NCBI RefSeq assembly: GCF_003259525.1
Contig: NZ_QLLO01000002.1
Span: forward strand, 310,001 to 374,000
Length of the DNA: 64,000 bases
Direction: 5' to 3'
Source of the DNA: Olleya aquimaris
Lineage (GTDB): Bacteria > Bacteroidota > Bacteroidia > Flavobacteriales > Flavobacteriaceae
The notes below the pieces were generated by a model. It searched no databases. It saw only the letters and a program-made list of their open reading frames with translations, and had not been told where the DNA came from. Positions within the stretch are counted from its first letter, which is position 1, and the number at the start of each line of letters is the position of its first letter. Below, in pieces: positions 24,810-32,990 of the stretch. Made by a program: the position numbers and the translations under genes.

Positions 24810-25298
24810 TTAAATGCCTATAATTTTACTTCGTCTTTCTAATAATATATTGTCTAGCCAAACACCATGTAATTGGCCAATTTTTTCTTTGTATCCTATA
24901 ATCCTAAATCCATTATTAGTGTGCAGTTTTAAACTTGCTGGATTTGCTCTCATTATACTGGATTGTAAGGACCAAATATTGTTTTGTTCGCTAATTTTAA
25001 TTAATTCTTTCATTAAAAAATCTCCAATATTTTGCCCTCTAAACGCGGTTGATACATAAATACTAACTTCTGCAACTCCAGAATACACACTTCGTTTTGA
25101 TGTTGCGCTTAATGCAGCCCAACCTAGATATAGATTATCTTTTAAAGCTACTATTCTTCCAAAAGGTAAGTGGTTTGCATCCCAATAATTCCAATCTGGA
25201 ATTTGGGTTTCAAAAGTAGCAACACCAGTTTCAATTCCTTCTTTATATATACGTTGTACTTCAGGAAAATTAGTTTGATTGATGCTTATGGTTTTCAT
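24810..25298 (-). CDS. GNAT acetyltransferase, ArsN1/phosphinothricin-acetyltransferase-like
   Basis: 162 residues from the ATG at 25298, which follows the DUF6428 stop by one base (TAA-C-ATG); an upstream in-frame start at 25343 lies inside DUF6428 and is less likely. IYKEGIETGVATFETQIPDWNYWDANHLPFGRIVAL, GWAALSATSKRSVYSGVAEVSIYV, FRGQNIGDFLMKELI (acetyl-CoA loop) and IGQLHGVWLDNILLERRS are the marks of the PAT family. In ars operons this family includes ArsN1, which acetylates the organoarsenical antibiotic arsinothricin. Context and sequence fit that, but PAT-like enzymes with other substrates look alike. Confidence 0.85.
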   Translation of the reverse strand: MKTISINQTNFPEVQRIYKEGIETGVATFETQIPDWNYWDANHLPFGRIVALKDNLYLGWAALSATSKRSVYSGVAEVSIYVSTAFRGQNIGDFLMKELIKISEQNNIWSLQSSIMRANPASLKLHTNNGFRIIGYKEKIGQLHGVWLDNILLERRSKIIGI

Positions 25299-25299
25299 G

Positions 25300-25770
25300 T
25301 TAACAACAGTTACCATCTGGCGTACAACAAGGTTCTTGACCAATATCTGATAGATTAACTTTTAGTTTTTCAGTTGGAATTCCGCATTTATCTTTTGCTA
25401 AACAATCAGTTACCAATGATGTTAAATGAAAGGAATTGTTTTTAAATTCCAATCCAAATTTTTGAATGGTTAAATCCCCTTGATATTCGACTTCAATGTC
25501 TAAATCGCCTAAATTTAAGATGTCTTCAGACAATTCTATAATTTTAATTAATTTTTCAGGATGAAGTCTATGGTCATAATCATTAGCATTCCATAACTGA
25601 AAATTCACTTTTTTTTCTTGTCTTAAGGTACCACCACAATCGATAAAATGTTTTGAAGATTTACCAACTTCTGTCACATGAAAATGACTAGGTACTAAGC
25701 TACCATCTGGAAGTGTAAATGAAATGGTATCTAAATTTTTAAGTATACTTTTTATTTCTTTAAGTGTCAT
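25300..25770 (-). CDS. DUF6428 family protein with Cys-rich tail
   Basis: 156 residues. The body TISFTLPDGSLVPSHFHVTEVGKSSKHFIDCGGTLRQ, VNFQLWNANDYDHRL fits the DUF6428 family found in Bacteroidota ars operons. The C-terminus EPCCTPDGNCC carries two Cys pairs, and single Cys occur in the middle (DCGG, DCLAKDKCG), suggesting arsenite or metal binding. The function is not established; an As(III) chaperone or sequestration role is inference. It is 31 bases after arsR and one base before the acetyltransferase start. Confidence 0.8.
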   Translation of the reverse strand: MTLKEIKSILKNLDTISFTLPDGSLVPSHFHVTEVGKSSKHFIDCGGTLRQEKKVNFQLWNANDYDHRLHPEKLIKIIELSEDILNLGDLDIEVEYQGDLTIQKFGLEFKNNSFHLTSLVTDCLAKDKCGIPTEKLKVNLSDIGQEPCCTPDGNCC

Positions 25771-25801
25771 ATTGTTATGTTTTACTAGTTATAATGTACG
25801 T

Positions 25802-26131
25802 TTAGCAACACGAGTTGCTGTTTAAATCGTTATCAAAAAACGAATTAAGTAAGTCTTTCATTGCGCTCCAATTGTCTTTATGGATACAATAGCAAACACT
25901 AGTACCTTCTATGGTACCTTGAATAAGACCTAGATTTTTAAGTTCTTTTAAATGTTGAGATATTGTGGGTTGTGCTAATCCTATTTCTTCCACTAAATCA
26001 CCACATACACAAGCATTAATTTTGAATAAATGCTGAATTATAGCTACACGAGCAGGATGCCCTAAAGCTTTAGCAAAAAGTGCAATCTGGTTTTGAGAAT
26101 CTGTAAATTTTTCGGTTTTAATTAATCCCAT
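25802..26131 (-). CDS. arsR: ArsR/SmtB-family repressor
   Basis: 109 residues, winged helix. ALGHPARVAIIQHLFKINACVCGDLVEEIGLAQPTISQHLKELKNLGLIQG is the DNA-binding core; ACVCGDLV holds Cys41 and Cys43 at the place of the classical ELCVCDL metal site. Further Cys at 80 and 82 (VCYC) and the terminal CysCys pair may take part in sensing As(III)/Sb(III). It heads the five-gene operon; a palindrome at 26154-26169 lies 23 bases upstream of the start and is the likely operator. Release by arsenite is expected from the family. Confidence 0.93.
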   Translation of the reverse strand: MGLIKTEKFTDSQNQIALFAKALGHPARVAIIQHLFKINACVCGDLVEEIGLAQPTISQHLKELKNLGLIQGTIEGTSVCYCIHKDNWSAMKDLLNSFFDNDLNSNSCC

Positions 26132-26153
26132 TTAAAATATTATTAATTTGTAT

Positions 26154-26169
26154 ATCGCAATATTACGAT
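26154..26169. promoter_or_regulatory. Probable ArsR operator
   Basis: ATCGCAATATTACGAT (plus strand), an inverted repeat with ATCG/CGAT ends around AATATT, one mismatched pair. Position directly upstream of arsR and the ATCG..CGAT pattern suit ArsR-family operators. Confidence 0.65.
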
Positions 26170-26288
26170 TAATATTATTAATGAAAAAATATTTTCATCT
26201 TATTTTAAGTTTTTATTAACAAACAAGCTTGCAGATATGCTTAATTTTATAGACTTATTATTTTATTTATAATCAAAAAAACACAACC

Positions 26289-27137
26289 ATGAAAAAATTA
26301 ATGACTCTTATTATGGTGCTAGCAGTAACTTTTGCTGTTAATGCACAAGTAGAAGCGCCAGCGCCAAGCCCGTTTCAAAAAATGGAACAAAAAGTAGGTC
26401 TTACAGATATGACTGTAGAATACTCTAGACCGTCTATGAAAGGACGTAAAATCTTTGGAGATTTAGTGCCTTTTGGAAAATTATGGAGAACAGGAGCCAA
26501 TAAAAATACTATTATAACATTTAGTGATGATGTTATGATTGGAGGAAAAGAGGTAAAAGCTGGATCTTATGCAGTATTTACAACTCCTAATGAAACCAGT
26601 TGGGATGTAGTATTTTATTCTGATACAGAAAACTGGGGAACACCTCAAAATTGGGATGACTCTAAAGTAGCTGCTAAAGTAACAGCAGAAGTTTACCCTT
26701 TACCAATGGATATTGAAACATTTACAATATCTTTTGATGATATGACTAACGATTCTGCTATGTTAGGTCTAATGTGGGAGAAAGCTTATGTTGGTGTTAA
26801 AATAGAAGTGCCAACAGACAAAAAAGTTTCTGCAAGTATTGATAAAGTAATGGCAGGTCCAGGAGCTGCAGATTATTACAGTGCTGCTGTGTACTATTTA
26901 ACTGCAGGAAAAGATATTAATCAAGCAGTAAAATGGATTGATATGGCTGTAGAGATGACAAAAGATAGTCCAAGATTTTGGTATTTACGTCAGCAGTCAT
27001 TAATACATGCTAAAGCAGGAGACAAAAAAGGAGCAATTAAAGCTGCTAAAGCGTCTTTAGCTGGAGCTGAAAAAGCAGGAAACGCAGACTATGTTAAAAT
27101 GAATAAAGAGTCTTTAAAAGAATGGGGAGCAATGTAA
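26289..27137 (+). CDS. Secreted DUF2911 protein with TPR-like tail
   Basis: 282 residues. A signal peptide (KKLMTLIMVLAVTFAVNAQ) is followed by the DUF2911 domain: VGLTDMTVEYSRPSMKGRKIFGDLVPFGKLWRTGANKNT, GSYAVFTTPNETSWDVVFYSD, and FTISFDDMTNDSAMLGLMWE. The last ~75 residues (AADYYSAAVYYLTAGKDINQAVKWIDMAVEMTKDSPRFWYLRQQSLIHAKAGDKKGAIKAAKASL) form two TPR-like repeats. It is exported to the periplasm or surface; function unknown. It is a single gene, divergent from arsR and closed by a terminator. Confidence 0.88.
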   Translation: MKKLMTLIMVLAVTFAVNAQVEAPAPSPFQKMEQKVGLTDMTVEYSRPSMKGRKIFGDLVPFGKLWRTGANKNTIITFSDDVMIGGKEVKAGSYAVFTTPNETSWDVVFYSDTENWGTPQNWDDSKVAAKVTAEVYPLPMDIETFTISFDDMTNDSAMLGLMWEKAYVGVKIEVPTDKKVSASIDKVMAGPGAADYYSAAVYYLTAGKDINQAVKWIDMAVEMTKDSPRFWYLRQQSLIHAKAGDKKGAIKAAKASLAGAEKAGNADYVKMNKESLKEWGAM

Positions 27138-27180
27138 AATGGCTTCTTGCTTTTGGCTATTAGCCTTTAGTTTATAAATT

Positions 27181-27212
27181 AAAAGCGCAATCAAATTTTT
27201 GATTGTGCTTTT
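27181..27212. terminator. Bidirectional terminator between DUF2911 and GNAT
   Basis: AAAAGCGCAATCAAA / TTTGATTGTGCTTTT, 15-bp stem with one G-U, flanked by T- and A-tracts; serves two convergent genes. Confidence 0.85.
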
Positions 27213-27214
27213 TT

Positions 27215-27652
27215 TTATTGATTAGTCCAAAAGTAATGTAAGTCTTTGTCTAGTGTCCAACCTAAACGTTCATATAATTTTTGAGCTGGATTAGTAGTTT
27301 CTGTTTGTAATGCTAAGCCTTTATAATTATGATTTTTACAAAGTGTTTTTGCTTCGTTTAATAGAGCTAAACCAAATCCTTGTTTCCTATAATTCTTTTT
27401 AACATACAAATCGTTTAAAATAAACAAGGGTTGCATGCTTACACTTGAAAAACTATAAAACAACTGGGTAAATCCAACTGGCTCATGTTCTGCGTAAGCA
27501 ATTAATATAATAGAGTCTTGCTTTTCTAGGCGTTGTTTTAAAAATTGTTTTGCTGTCTCTAAATTTGATTGTTGTTTATAAAAAACACGATAAGCATCAA
27601 ATAATGGTGCTACTTGATCTAAATGTGATTGGTTGGCTTGAATGATAGTCAT
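27215..27652 (-). CDS. GNAT-family N-acetyltransferase
   Basis: 145 residues. IIQANQSHLDQVAPLFDAYRVFYKQQS, VGFTQLFYSFSS, FILNDLYVKKNYRKQGFGLALLNEAKTLCKNH (acetyl-CoA motif A, R-K-Q-G-F-G) and LQTETTNPAQKLYERLGW are the standard GNAT blocks. The acceptor is unknown; the long N-terminal helix and the LQTxxxNxxAqxLYE region resemble small-molecule or amine acetyltransferases. The gene stands alone between two terminators (27181-27212 and 27657-27687). Confidence 0.88.
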   Translation of the reverse strand: MTIIQANQSHLDQVAPLFDAYRVFYKQQSNLETAKQFLKQRLEKQDSIILIAYAEHEPVGFTQLFYSFSSVSMQPLFILNDLYVKKNYRKQGFGLALLNEAKTLCKNHNYKGLALQTETTNPAQKLYERLGWTLDKDLHYFWTNQ

Positions 27653-27656
27653 AAAA

Positions 27657-27687
27657 AAAATCTGTAAGTTTTGAATTTACAGATTTT
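27657..27687 (-). terminator. Terminator after the 208-residue membrane protein gene
   Basis: AAAATCTGTAA / TTACAGATTTT, 11-bp stem, T-run on the minus strand running up to the GNAT start codon at 27652. Confidence 0.75.
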
Positions 27688-27718
27688 AATTGAGTTTGTA
27701 ATAATTTATTAAACCGAA

Positions 27719-28345
27719 TTAACTGTTTCGGTTTTTATTGATTTCGTCTTGTAATTGACGTCTTACTTTCTGTTCTCGCTCTAATGCATTGCGTCTGTGT
27801 TCTTCAAACTCTTCTTCAGTTTCTTCTAATTTAAGTTTAGCAGCTCTAGTAACTGCATGGCTATTTTTAAATTTAAATATAAAAAACAATAAAAACGCTA
27901 ATAAGCCTGCTATAATAGACCATAACAATGCATTATATCCGGTTTTACTCATTTGCATCCCAAATAAAGACATGCTGTCTTTTTCTTGGTTTGTAGCTTC
28001 TAAATTAGATTTGGTATTAGATAAACTACTTTTTAATTGTTCTATTTCTGTGCTTTGAGCAGTAACCTTATTTTGAGTATCCAATAAGTCCTTTTTAATG
28101 GCTTTTAAAGAGTCTAAAGTGTTTGCCTTTAATTTTGCTACCCATTCGTTTCTAATCACTTCATAAGATCGTCCACGCTCATCTCTCCAATTGGTTGATT
28201 TTTTGGTTAAATATTCAAATTGACTTTCTAGTGTTCCAGAATCTAAAGATAATTTATCGTCATCAGTAGTTTGGGTTTGAGCGGTTCCTGAAAATGAAAT
28301 AGTAAAAAAGAAAATAGTAGCTAATAGATAGTTTGTTTTACACAT
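27719..28345 (-). CDS. Coiled-coil membrane protein of unknown function
   Basis: 208 residues, family not recognised with certainty. A signal peptide (YLLATIFFFTISFSGTAQ) is followed by a periplasmic helical part with a coiled coil (SLKAIKKDLLDTQNKVTAQSTEIEQLKSSLSNTKSNLEATNQEKDS), one membrane segment (ALLWSIIAGLLAFLLFFIFKF) and a charged cytoplasmic coiled coil (AAKLKLEETEEEFEEHRRNALEREQKVRRQLQDEI). Similar flavobacterial proteins have carried a misleading tRNA methyltransferase label; nothing here supports a methyltransferase. A scaffold or sensor-like role across the inner membrane is possible. Confidence 0.75.
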   Translation of the reverse strand: MCKTNYLLATIFFFTISFSGTAQTQTTDDDKLSLDSGTLESQFEYLTKKSTNWRDERGRSYEVIRNEWVAKLKANTLDSLKAIKKDLLDTQNKVTAQSTEIEQLKSSLSNTKSNLEATNQEKDSMSLFGMQMSKTGYNALLWSIIAGLLAFLLFFIFKFKNSHAVTRAAKLKLEETEEEFEEHRRNALEREQKVRRQLQDEINKNRNS

Positions 28346-28416
28346 GGTAATTTAGTTTGTTGTCTTTTGCTTTGCGAAAATATAAAAAAAGGTTTGCTTT
28401 ATGGGTTTAATATAAC

Positions 28417-28443
28417 AAAAAGCCTCACAGTTGCGAGGCTTTT
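28417..28443 (-). terminator. Terminator after the lipoprotein pair
   Basis: AAAAGCCTC ... GAGGCTTTT, 9-bp stem with an 8-base loop, T-run on the minus strand; 24 bases beyond the stop of the gene at 28467. Confidence 0.75.
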
Positions 28444-28466
28444 ATATATACGATGACAATTAAAAA

Positions 28467-29219
28467 TTAGATGTTTATGATACTTAATTCTTGTGTATTT
28501 TGAATATTGTTAGGGTCCAAACTATATTGGTAAACTCCATTATCGCCTACTAGAATTAGCAAGTTGTCTTGTATAATAACATCAAAAGCATCTCTGTTTA
28601 TACTATGTACAAAAGCACTACTTTCGGGATTTGATATGTCGAAAATTTTGACTTCATCATCACAAACTATTAAATAATCGTTATATAGTCCTAATCCAAT
28701 TGGTCTAGTTAAATTTCTTGTAGATATAAGTACAGGATTTTCTAAATCTGCAACATCATAAATTTGTAATTGATTTAAATTATTACCACAACCTACATTA
28801 GTGTGTAAGGTTACAAATGCATGAGTTAAATTAGAAACTACAGGATCACAAGCAGTAAAATGTTGGGCTTCGGACAAAAATTGTGGTTCTTCTGGATTAT
28901 CTACACTGTAAATAAACATTCCGTTTTGTGAGCCAATAAATAAGTATTCTTTGTAGTTAAATAATGTTTCAATATTAAAACCTATAGACACTTCATTTAC
29001 TTGTACAGGTTGTTCATTATTACTAATATTAAACACATTTAAATCTTGATTATCTACTGTATATAGGTAATCGTTAAAAATTGTAAATCTTGCCAAAGAG
29101 CCACCTTGACCTGTGGTATTATCAAAATTACTAGATGCTGAAGAACCAGAATCGTTATTTGAAGAACATCCAATAATTATTAAAGCTATTGGAAGAATTA
29201 AAAAATTATATTTTTTCAT
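28467..29219 (-). CDS. Surface lipoprotein with LVIVD-type repeats
   Basis: 250 residues. A lipoprotein signal (LILPIALIIIGCSSNND) with the lipobox Cys at about 18 is followed by beta-propeller-like repeats of the LVIVD kind: YLYTVDNQDLNVFNISNNEQPVQV, YLFIGSQNGMFIYSVDNPEEPQFL, LNQLQIYDVADLENPVLIS, YLIVCDDEVKIFDISNPESSAFV. The repeat motif I-D-I-S-(N/D)-P-x-x-P is clear. It is probably anchored at the outer membrane; function unknown. It follows the other lipoprotein by four bases and ends at a terminator. Confidence 0.83.
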   Translation of the reverse strand: MKKYNFLILPIALIIIGCSSNNDSGSSASSNFDNTTGQGGSLARFTIFNDYLYTVDNQDLNVFNISNNEQPVQVNEVSIGFNIETLFNYKEYLFIGSQNGMFIYSVDNPEEPQFLSEAQHFTACDPVVSNLTHAFVTLHTNVGCGNNLNQLQIYDVADLENPVLISTRNLTRPIGLGLYNDYLIVCDDEVKIFDISNPESSAFVHSINRDAFDVIIQDNLLILVGDNGVYQYSLDPNNIQNTQELSIINI

Positions 29220-29223
29220 GATT

Positions 29224-29745
29224 TTATTGTGTTAGTATCCAATCTATTATAACTTCATCAGGTTGTGTGTTGTGGTAGCTAAAACGGTCTGGAGACACAA
29301 GCTCTGGAAATGTATTAATGACACGTTTAGTAACCTCTATGGTATTAGTTGAAAAGTCTGGTTTTACAGCAATTAAATCTGTAGCATTATTAATGTATAG
29401 GATATTATTTTTTATGCTTAAATCTGTAGATCCTAATACTTTAATAAATGCCATATTTATTGGATTAGAAGGATCACTATTATTAAAAACATGAAACCCT
29501 TTATTAGGTTGATTAATAAATAAGAAATTGTCTTTAACGTAAATTTTACCAGTTTCTTCAATGGGTTTAGCCTCTTCAAGCGTAGTAGAATTTTCAAATT
29601 CTGTTCTTAACATTGTTACAGCTTCATATTGGTAAGTAGGAATAAATGGTTCTGAAATGTCATCATCAATATTATTAGTTGAATACCAGCAGGAACTTGC
29701 AAAAAGTAAAACAAAAAGAGAAAAATAGTTGGTTATTTTTTTCAT
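29224..29745 (-). CDS. Lipoprotein related to LVIVD repeat proteins
   Basis: 173 residues. A lipoprotein signal (YFSLFVLLFASSCWYSTN) is followed by an acidic stretch and two weak LVIVD-like repeats (IYVKDNFLFINQPNKGFHVFNNSDPSNPINMAFI and LSIKNNILYINNATDLIAV). It ends with a distinct segment TQPDEVIIDWILTQ. It is the first gene of a two-gene unit with the 250-residue lipoprotein; together they may have arisen by duplication, with this copy shorter. Function unknown. Confidence 0.75.
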   Translation of the reverse strand: MKKITNYFSLFVLLFASSCWYSTNNIDDDISEPFIPTYQYEAVTMLRTEFENSTTLEEAKPIEETGKIYVKDNFLFINQPNKGFHVFNNSDPSNPINMAFIKVLGSTDLSIKNNILYINNATDLIAVKPDFSTNTIEVTKRVINTFPELVSPDRFSYHNTQPDEVIIDWILTQ

Positions 29746-29797
29746 AAAAAAAGGTGTTTATTTAAAAGATGCAAAAGCTATCAAAAGGTTGCGTACA

Positions 29798-29830
29798 AAA
29801 AAGGGCGTTTTTTTTAAAAACGCCCTTTTT
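29798..29830 (-). terminator. Terminator after GAPDH gene
   Basis: AAAAAGGGCGTTTTT / AAAAACGCCCTTTTT, 15-bp perfect stem, TTT loop; lies 19 bases beyond the GAPDH stop on the minus strand. Confidence 0.85.
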
Positions 29831-29848
29831 AAATTAAAGTTATGTGTA

Positions 29849-31297
29849 TTAATAGTAAGTAAATCGTCTTACTTTAGCAATATATTTAGCTAATCTTATT
29901 ACTTGATGGCTGTAACCATACTCGTTATCATACCACACGTATAAGATGGCATTTTTTCCGTCTTTTCTTACTATTGTAGCTTTACTATCATAAATAGAAG
30001 GCGCAGAGCTACCAATAATATCGCTTGAAACTAGTTCGTCACTCATTTCATATTTAATTTGCTCTACTAAATCACCTTCTAAAGCATATTTTTTAAGAGT
30101 TGCATTAATACTATCTATACTTGCTTTTGAAGACAGCTCTAAATTTAAAATAGCTAACGATCCATTAGGTACTGGTACACGAATTGCGTTAGAAGTAAGT
30201 TTGCCCTCAAAACTAGGTAATGCTTTCGAAACCGCTTGTCCTGCTCCAGTTTCTGTAATTACCATATTTAATCCAGCAGCACGTCCACGTCTGTATTTTT
30301 TATGAAAGTTATCTACTAAATTTTGGTCGTTAGTATATGCATGAATAGTTTCTAAATGTCCAGACTTTACACCATAAGTGTCATCCATAGCTTTTAAAAC
30401 AGGTGTAATAGCATTTGTTGTACAAGAAGCAGCAGAAAAAATATCTATTTTATCTGGATTGTTTTCTAAATGGTTAACACCATATACAATATTTGGGACG
30501 CCTTTTCCTGGTGCTGTTAATAATACTTTATCTGCTCCTGGCGATTTTTTTAATCGTGTTAAAGCCTCTTTATCTCTAAATACACCAGTATTATCAATAA
30601 TTAACGCATTATTAATTCCGTACTTTGTGTAATCTATATCTTCTGGTTGATTGGCATTAATTATTTTAACTGTTGTACCATTAATTATTAACGATTGGTT
30701 TTTAATATCTGTCGTTACAGTCCCAGAAAAATCACCATGTACAGAGTCGTTACGTAATAATGCAGCACGCTTTTCTAAAACTGTTGCATCCATTGCACCA
30801 CGAGTAACTATTGCACGTAAGCGCAACTGACTACCTTTTCCTGTACGTGTCATAAGCTCTCTTGCTACCAAACGACCAATACGTCCAAAACCATATAGTA
30901 CAACATCTTTAGGTGTAATGTCTTTAGTATTACTAGCACCTTTAAGTTTGTTAGCTACAAAAGCCATAGCGTTGCTGTACTTTTTTTCTTCTAAATGATA
31001 CTCGTAAGTAAGTTTGCCAATATCTAATTTAGCAGGAGGTACGTCTAATGTTTTAATTGCTTGAGCAATTTCTACAGAATCAAAAATAGAGATTGGCTTT
31101 TGCACAAACTCGCCTGCATATTCATGTAGATTTAAAATTTCGGAAACATTTCTGTCAATTAATTGGTTTCTAAACAGGACCAGCTCTATAGATTTATCAT
31201 ACCATAAATCGCTAACAATTTTAATAAATTCAACTGTAGCTCTACGTCTGTCTGCCTGAAACGCTAATTCGTTTTCGTAAGTTTCGTTAATGGACAT
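29849..31297 (-). CDS. Glyceraldehyde-3-phosphate dehydrogenase, long form
   Basis: 482 residues, about 145 longer than usual GAPDH. The NAD-binding domain starts near residue 130 (VVLYGFGRIGRLVARELMTRTG), the active site is ASCTTNAITPVL with its Cys, and HAYTNDQNLVDNFHKKYRRGRAA and YDNEYGYSHQVIRLAKYI are conserved. The N-terminal ~125 residues (ADRRRATVEFIKIVSDLWYDKSIELVLFRNQLIDR ...) are an extra helical domain seen in a Bacteroidota/proteobacterial subgroup. Cofactor preference and direction (glycolysis or gluconeogenesis) cannot be told. A -7 box TACTTTTG is present upstream (minus, 31350-31343). Confidence 0.93.
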   Translation of the reverse strand: MSINETYENELAFQADRRRATVEFIKIVSDLWYDKSIELVLFRNQLIDRNVSEILNLHEYAGEFVQKPISIFDSVEIAQAIKTLDVPPAKLDIGKLTYEYHLEEKKYSNAMAFVANKLKGASNTKDITPKDVVLYGFGRIGRLVARELMTRTGKGSQLRLRAIVTRGAMDATVLEKRAALLRNDSVHGDFSGTVTTDIKNQSLIINGTTVKIINANQPEDIDYTKYGINNALIIDNTGVFRDKEALTRLKKSPGADKVLLTAPGKGVPNIVYGVNHLENNPDKIDIFSAASCTTNAITPVLKAMDDTYGVKSGHLETIHAYTNDQNLVDNFHKKYRRGRAAGLNMVITETGAGQAVSKALPSFEGKLTSNAIRVPVPNGSLAILNLELSSKASIDSINATLKKYALEGDLVEQIKYEMSDELVSSDIIGSSAPSIYDSKATIVRKDGKNAILYVWYDNEYGYSHQVIRLAKYIAKVRRFTYY

Positions 31298-31342
31298 TGT
31301 TTTTTGTTTAGTGTGTTGTTAAATTGGATTTGAAAATTTCGG

Positions 31343-31350
31343 CAAAAGTA
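31343..31350 (-). promoter_or_regulatory. -7 promoter box of GAPDH gene
   Basis: TACTTTTG on the minus strand, exact TAnnTTTG match, 45 bases before the start codon; a TTG lies 24 bases further upstream, slightly beyond the usual gap. Confidence 0.4.
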
Positions 31351-31393
31351 TAGATTTCAAACGATTTCGTAAAACAAATTGAACAAAAAAATT

Positions 31394-31423
31394 AAAGCAC
31401 TTAATTTAAAAATTAAGTGCTTT
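31394..31423 (-). terminator. Terminator after the HtrA protease gene
   Basis: AAAGCACTTAATTT / AAATTAAGTGCTTT, 14-bp stem with a 2-base loop; A-rich on the plus side, giving a T-run for minus transcripts. Confidence 0.7.
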
Positions 31424-31450
31424 ATCATTTTATAAAAAATATCTAGACAA

Positions 31451-32863
31451 TTATCTCAATCCATAACGATTAGTTTCGCCTTTAGAGTTAATTAATTCAA
31501 TACTTAAAGGTTGATAGGTGTCTCTAGTTTTTAAAATTCTATCAACGTCGTCAATAGATTCGATTTTTATGTTATTAATAGCAGTAATTATGTTTCCTTC
31601 TTCAATACCTTCACTTTGCAAGTATCTACCATAAGTACCATTAACTTTCATGATTTTTACACCATGCTTTGTTTTGTATTTTCTTAATTCTTCTGGTTTA
31701 GCATTTTTAATAACACCAATTACTGGTAAAACATACGTATTACTTTTTAGTAAGGTTACAGATAATTCTTTCTCTACACCATTTCTTAACAGCGTTACTG
31801 TAACAACATCATTAGGTCTTTTAGAGTCTAGGAACCCTCTTAAATCACTAAATTTCTTGATGGTTATATTGTCTATTTTTTTAATGATGTCTCCGCTTTT
31901 AATTCCAGCTTTTGCAGCTCCTGTATCTTCTTCGACATCATCTACATAAAACCCTTCGGTTTCTGCTACGCCTAATTTTTCGGCATAATTACTATTTAGC
32001 GAGCCACCAATAACACCCAAAATACCGTTTTGTACGTTACCAAACTCCATAATATCTTGTACTACTTTTTTTGCAATGTTACTAGGTACTGCAAAAGAGT
32101 AGCCAATGTAAGAACCAGTTTGTGAGGTAATTGCAGTGTTAATACCTATTAACTCTCCTGCAGTATTTACTAAGGCACCTCCAGAATTTCCTGGGTTAAC
32201 AGCAGCATCAGTCTGTATAAAAGATTGTGTACTTTGTCCACTTAAATCTCTGGATTTAGCACTTATAATTCCAGCGGTAACCGTAGAGGTTAAATTAAAC
32301 GGATTACCTACAGCTAAAACCCATTCTCCAATTTTAGCAGAATCACTATCACCAAACGTAGTATAAGGTAGCTGGTCTTCTGTTTCTACTTTTAACAACG
32401 CGATATCTGTTTTAGGATCTGTACCCACTATTTCTGCTACAAGTGTTCTGTTGTCGTTTAAGGTAATACTTAACTGCTCAGAATCTTCAATAACATGGTT
32501 ATTAGTAATAATGTAACCATCTGGCGAAATAATAACGCCACTTCCAGTACCTAACTGTCTACGCTGTGGTACACGACCATAAAACAGGTCTTGCAAGGTA
32601 GGTTGCACGTTATTTACAGCAATATTTTTTACATGCACAACAGCATCTAAAGTTTTATCTGCAGCTGTCGTAAAGTCAATACCTTCTGCAGCAGCAAGAA
32701 TGGTCTTATTTGTATTATAGCTAGTTGGTAAAAAAACAGGGTTTTCTTGTTGTGTTGTAGTTGCAATTGGCTGTTCTTCTTTTTCAAGAAAGGTTTTATA
32801 GGTTCCTAGAGTAATTGCGCCTCCTAATACCGAAACTAAAACCAAAGTTAACATCTTCTTCAT
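31451..32863 (-). CDS. Periplasmic serine protease, HtrA/Deg family
   Basis: 470 residues. An N-terminal signal anchor (MLTLVLVSVLGGAITLGTYKTFL) is followed by a trypsin-like domain with GSGVIISPDGYIITNNHVIED (His), DPKTDIALLKV (Asp) and DAAVNPGNSGGALVN (Ser), then two PDZ domains (ENDTGAAKAGIKSGDIIKKIDN-like region and SEGIEEGNIITAINNIKIESIDDVDRIL). It degrades or refolds damaged envelope proteins. DegP and DegQ cannot be told apart. It is divergent from dapF and is a single-gene unit with its own terminator. Confidence 0.93.
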   Translation of the reverse strand: MKKMLTLVLVSVLGGAITLGTYKTFLEKEEQPIATTTQQENPVFLPTSYNTNKTILAAAEGIDFTTAADKTLDAVVHVKNIAVNNVQPTLQDLFYGRVPQRRQLGTGSGVIISPDGYIITNNHVIEDSEQLSITLNDNRTLVAEIVGTDPKTDIALLKVETEDQLPYTTFGDSDSAKIGEWVLAVGNPFNLTSTVTAGIISAKSRDLSGQSTQSFIQTDAAVNPGNSGGALVNTAGELIGINTAITSQTGSYIGYSFAVPSNIAKKVVQDIMEFGNVQNGILGVIGGSLNSNYAEKLGVAETEGFYVDDVEEDTGAAKAGIKSGDIIKKIDNITIKKFSDLRGFLDSKRPNDVVTVTLLRNGVEKELSVTLLKSNTYVLPVIGVIKNAKPEELRKYKTKHGVKIMKVNGTYGRYLQSEGIEEGNIITAINNIKIESIDDVDRILKTRDTYQPLSIELINSKGETNRYGLR

Positions 32864-32962
32864 ATTAAAAACTTAGTTTAGATTATTAGACTAACGATTA
32901 AAATTAATTAATTATTGAGTGTCTATTTCAACTTTAACGACGTTTTAACAACTGAAAAAACT

Positions 32963-32970
32963 TATATTTG
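32963..32970 (+). promoter_or_regulatory. -7 promoter box of the dapF operon
   Basis: TATATTTG, exact consensus, 20 bases before the dapF start; no clear TTG at -33. Confidence 0.4.
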
Positions 32971-32990
32971 TCTTTCAATTTTCATTATTA

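Noticed and set aside
29224-29745. Truncated pseudogene of the neighbouring lipoprotein
   Set aside because: It has its own intact signal peptide, stop and distinct C-terminus, so it is treated as a functional short gene.
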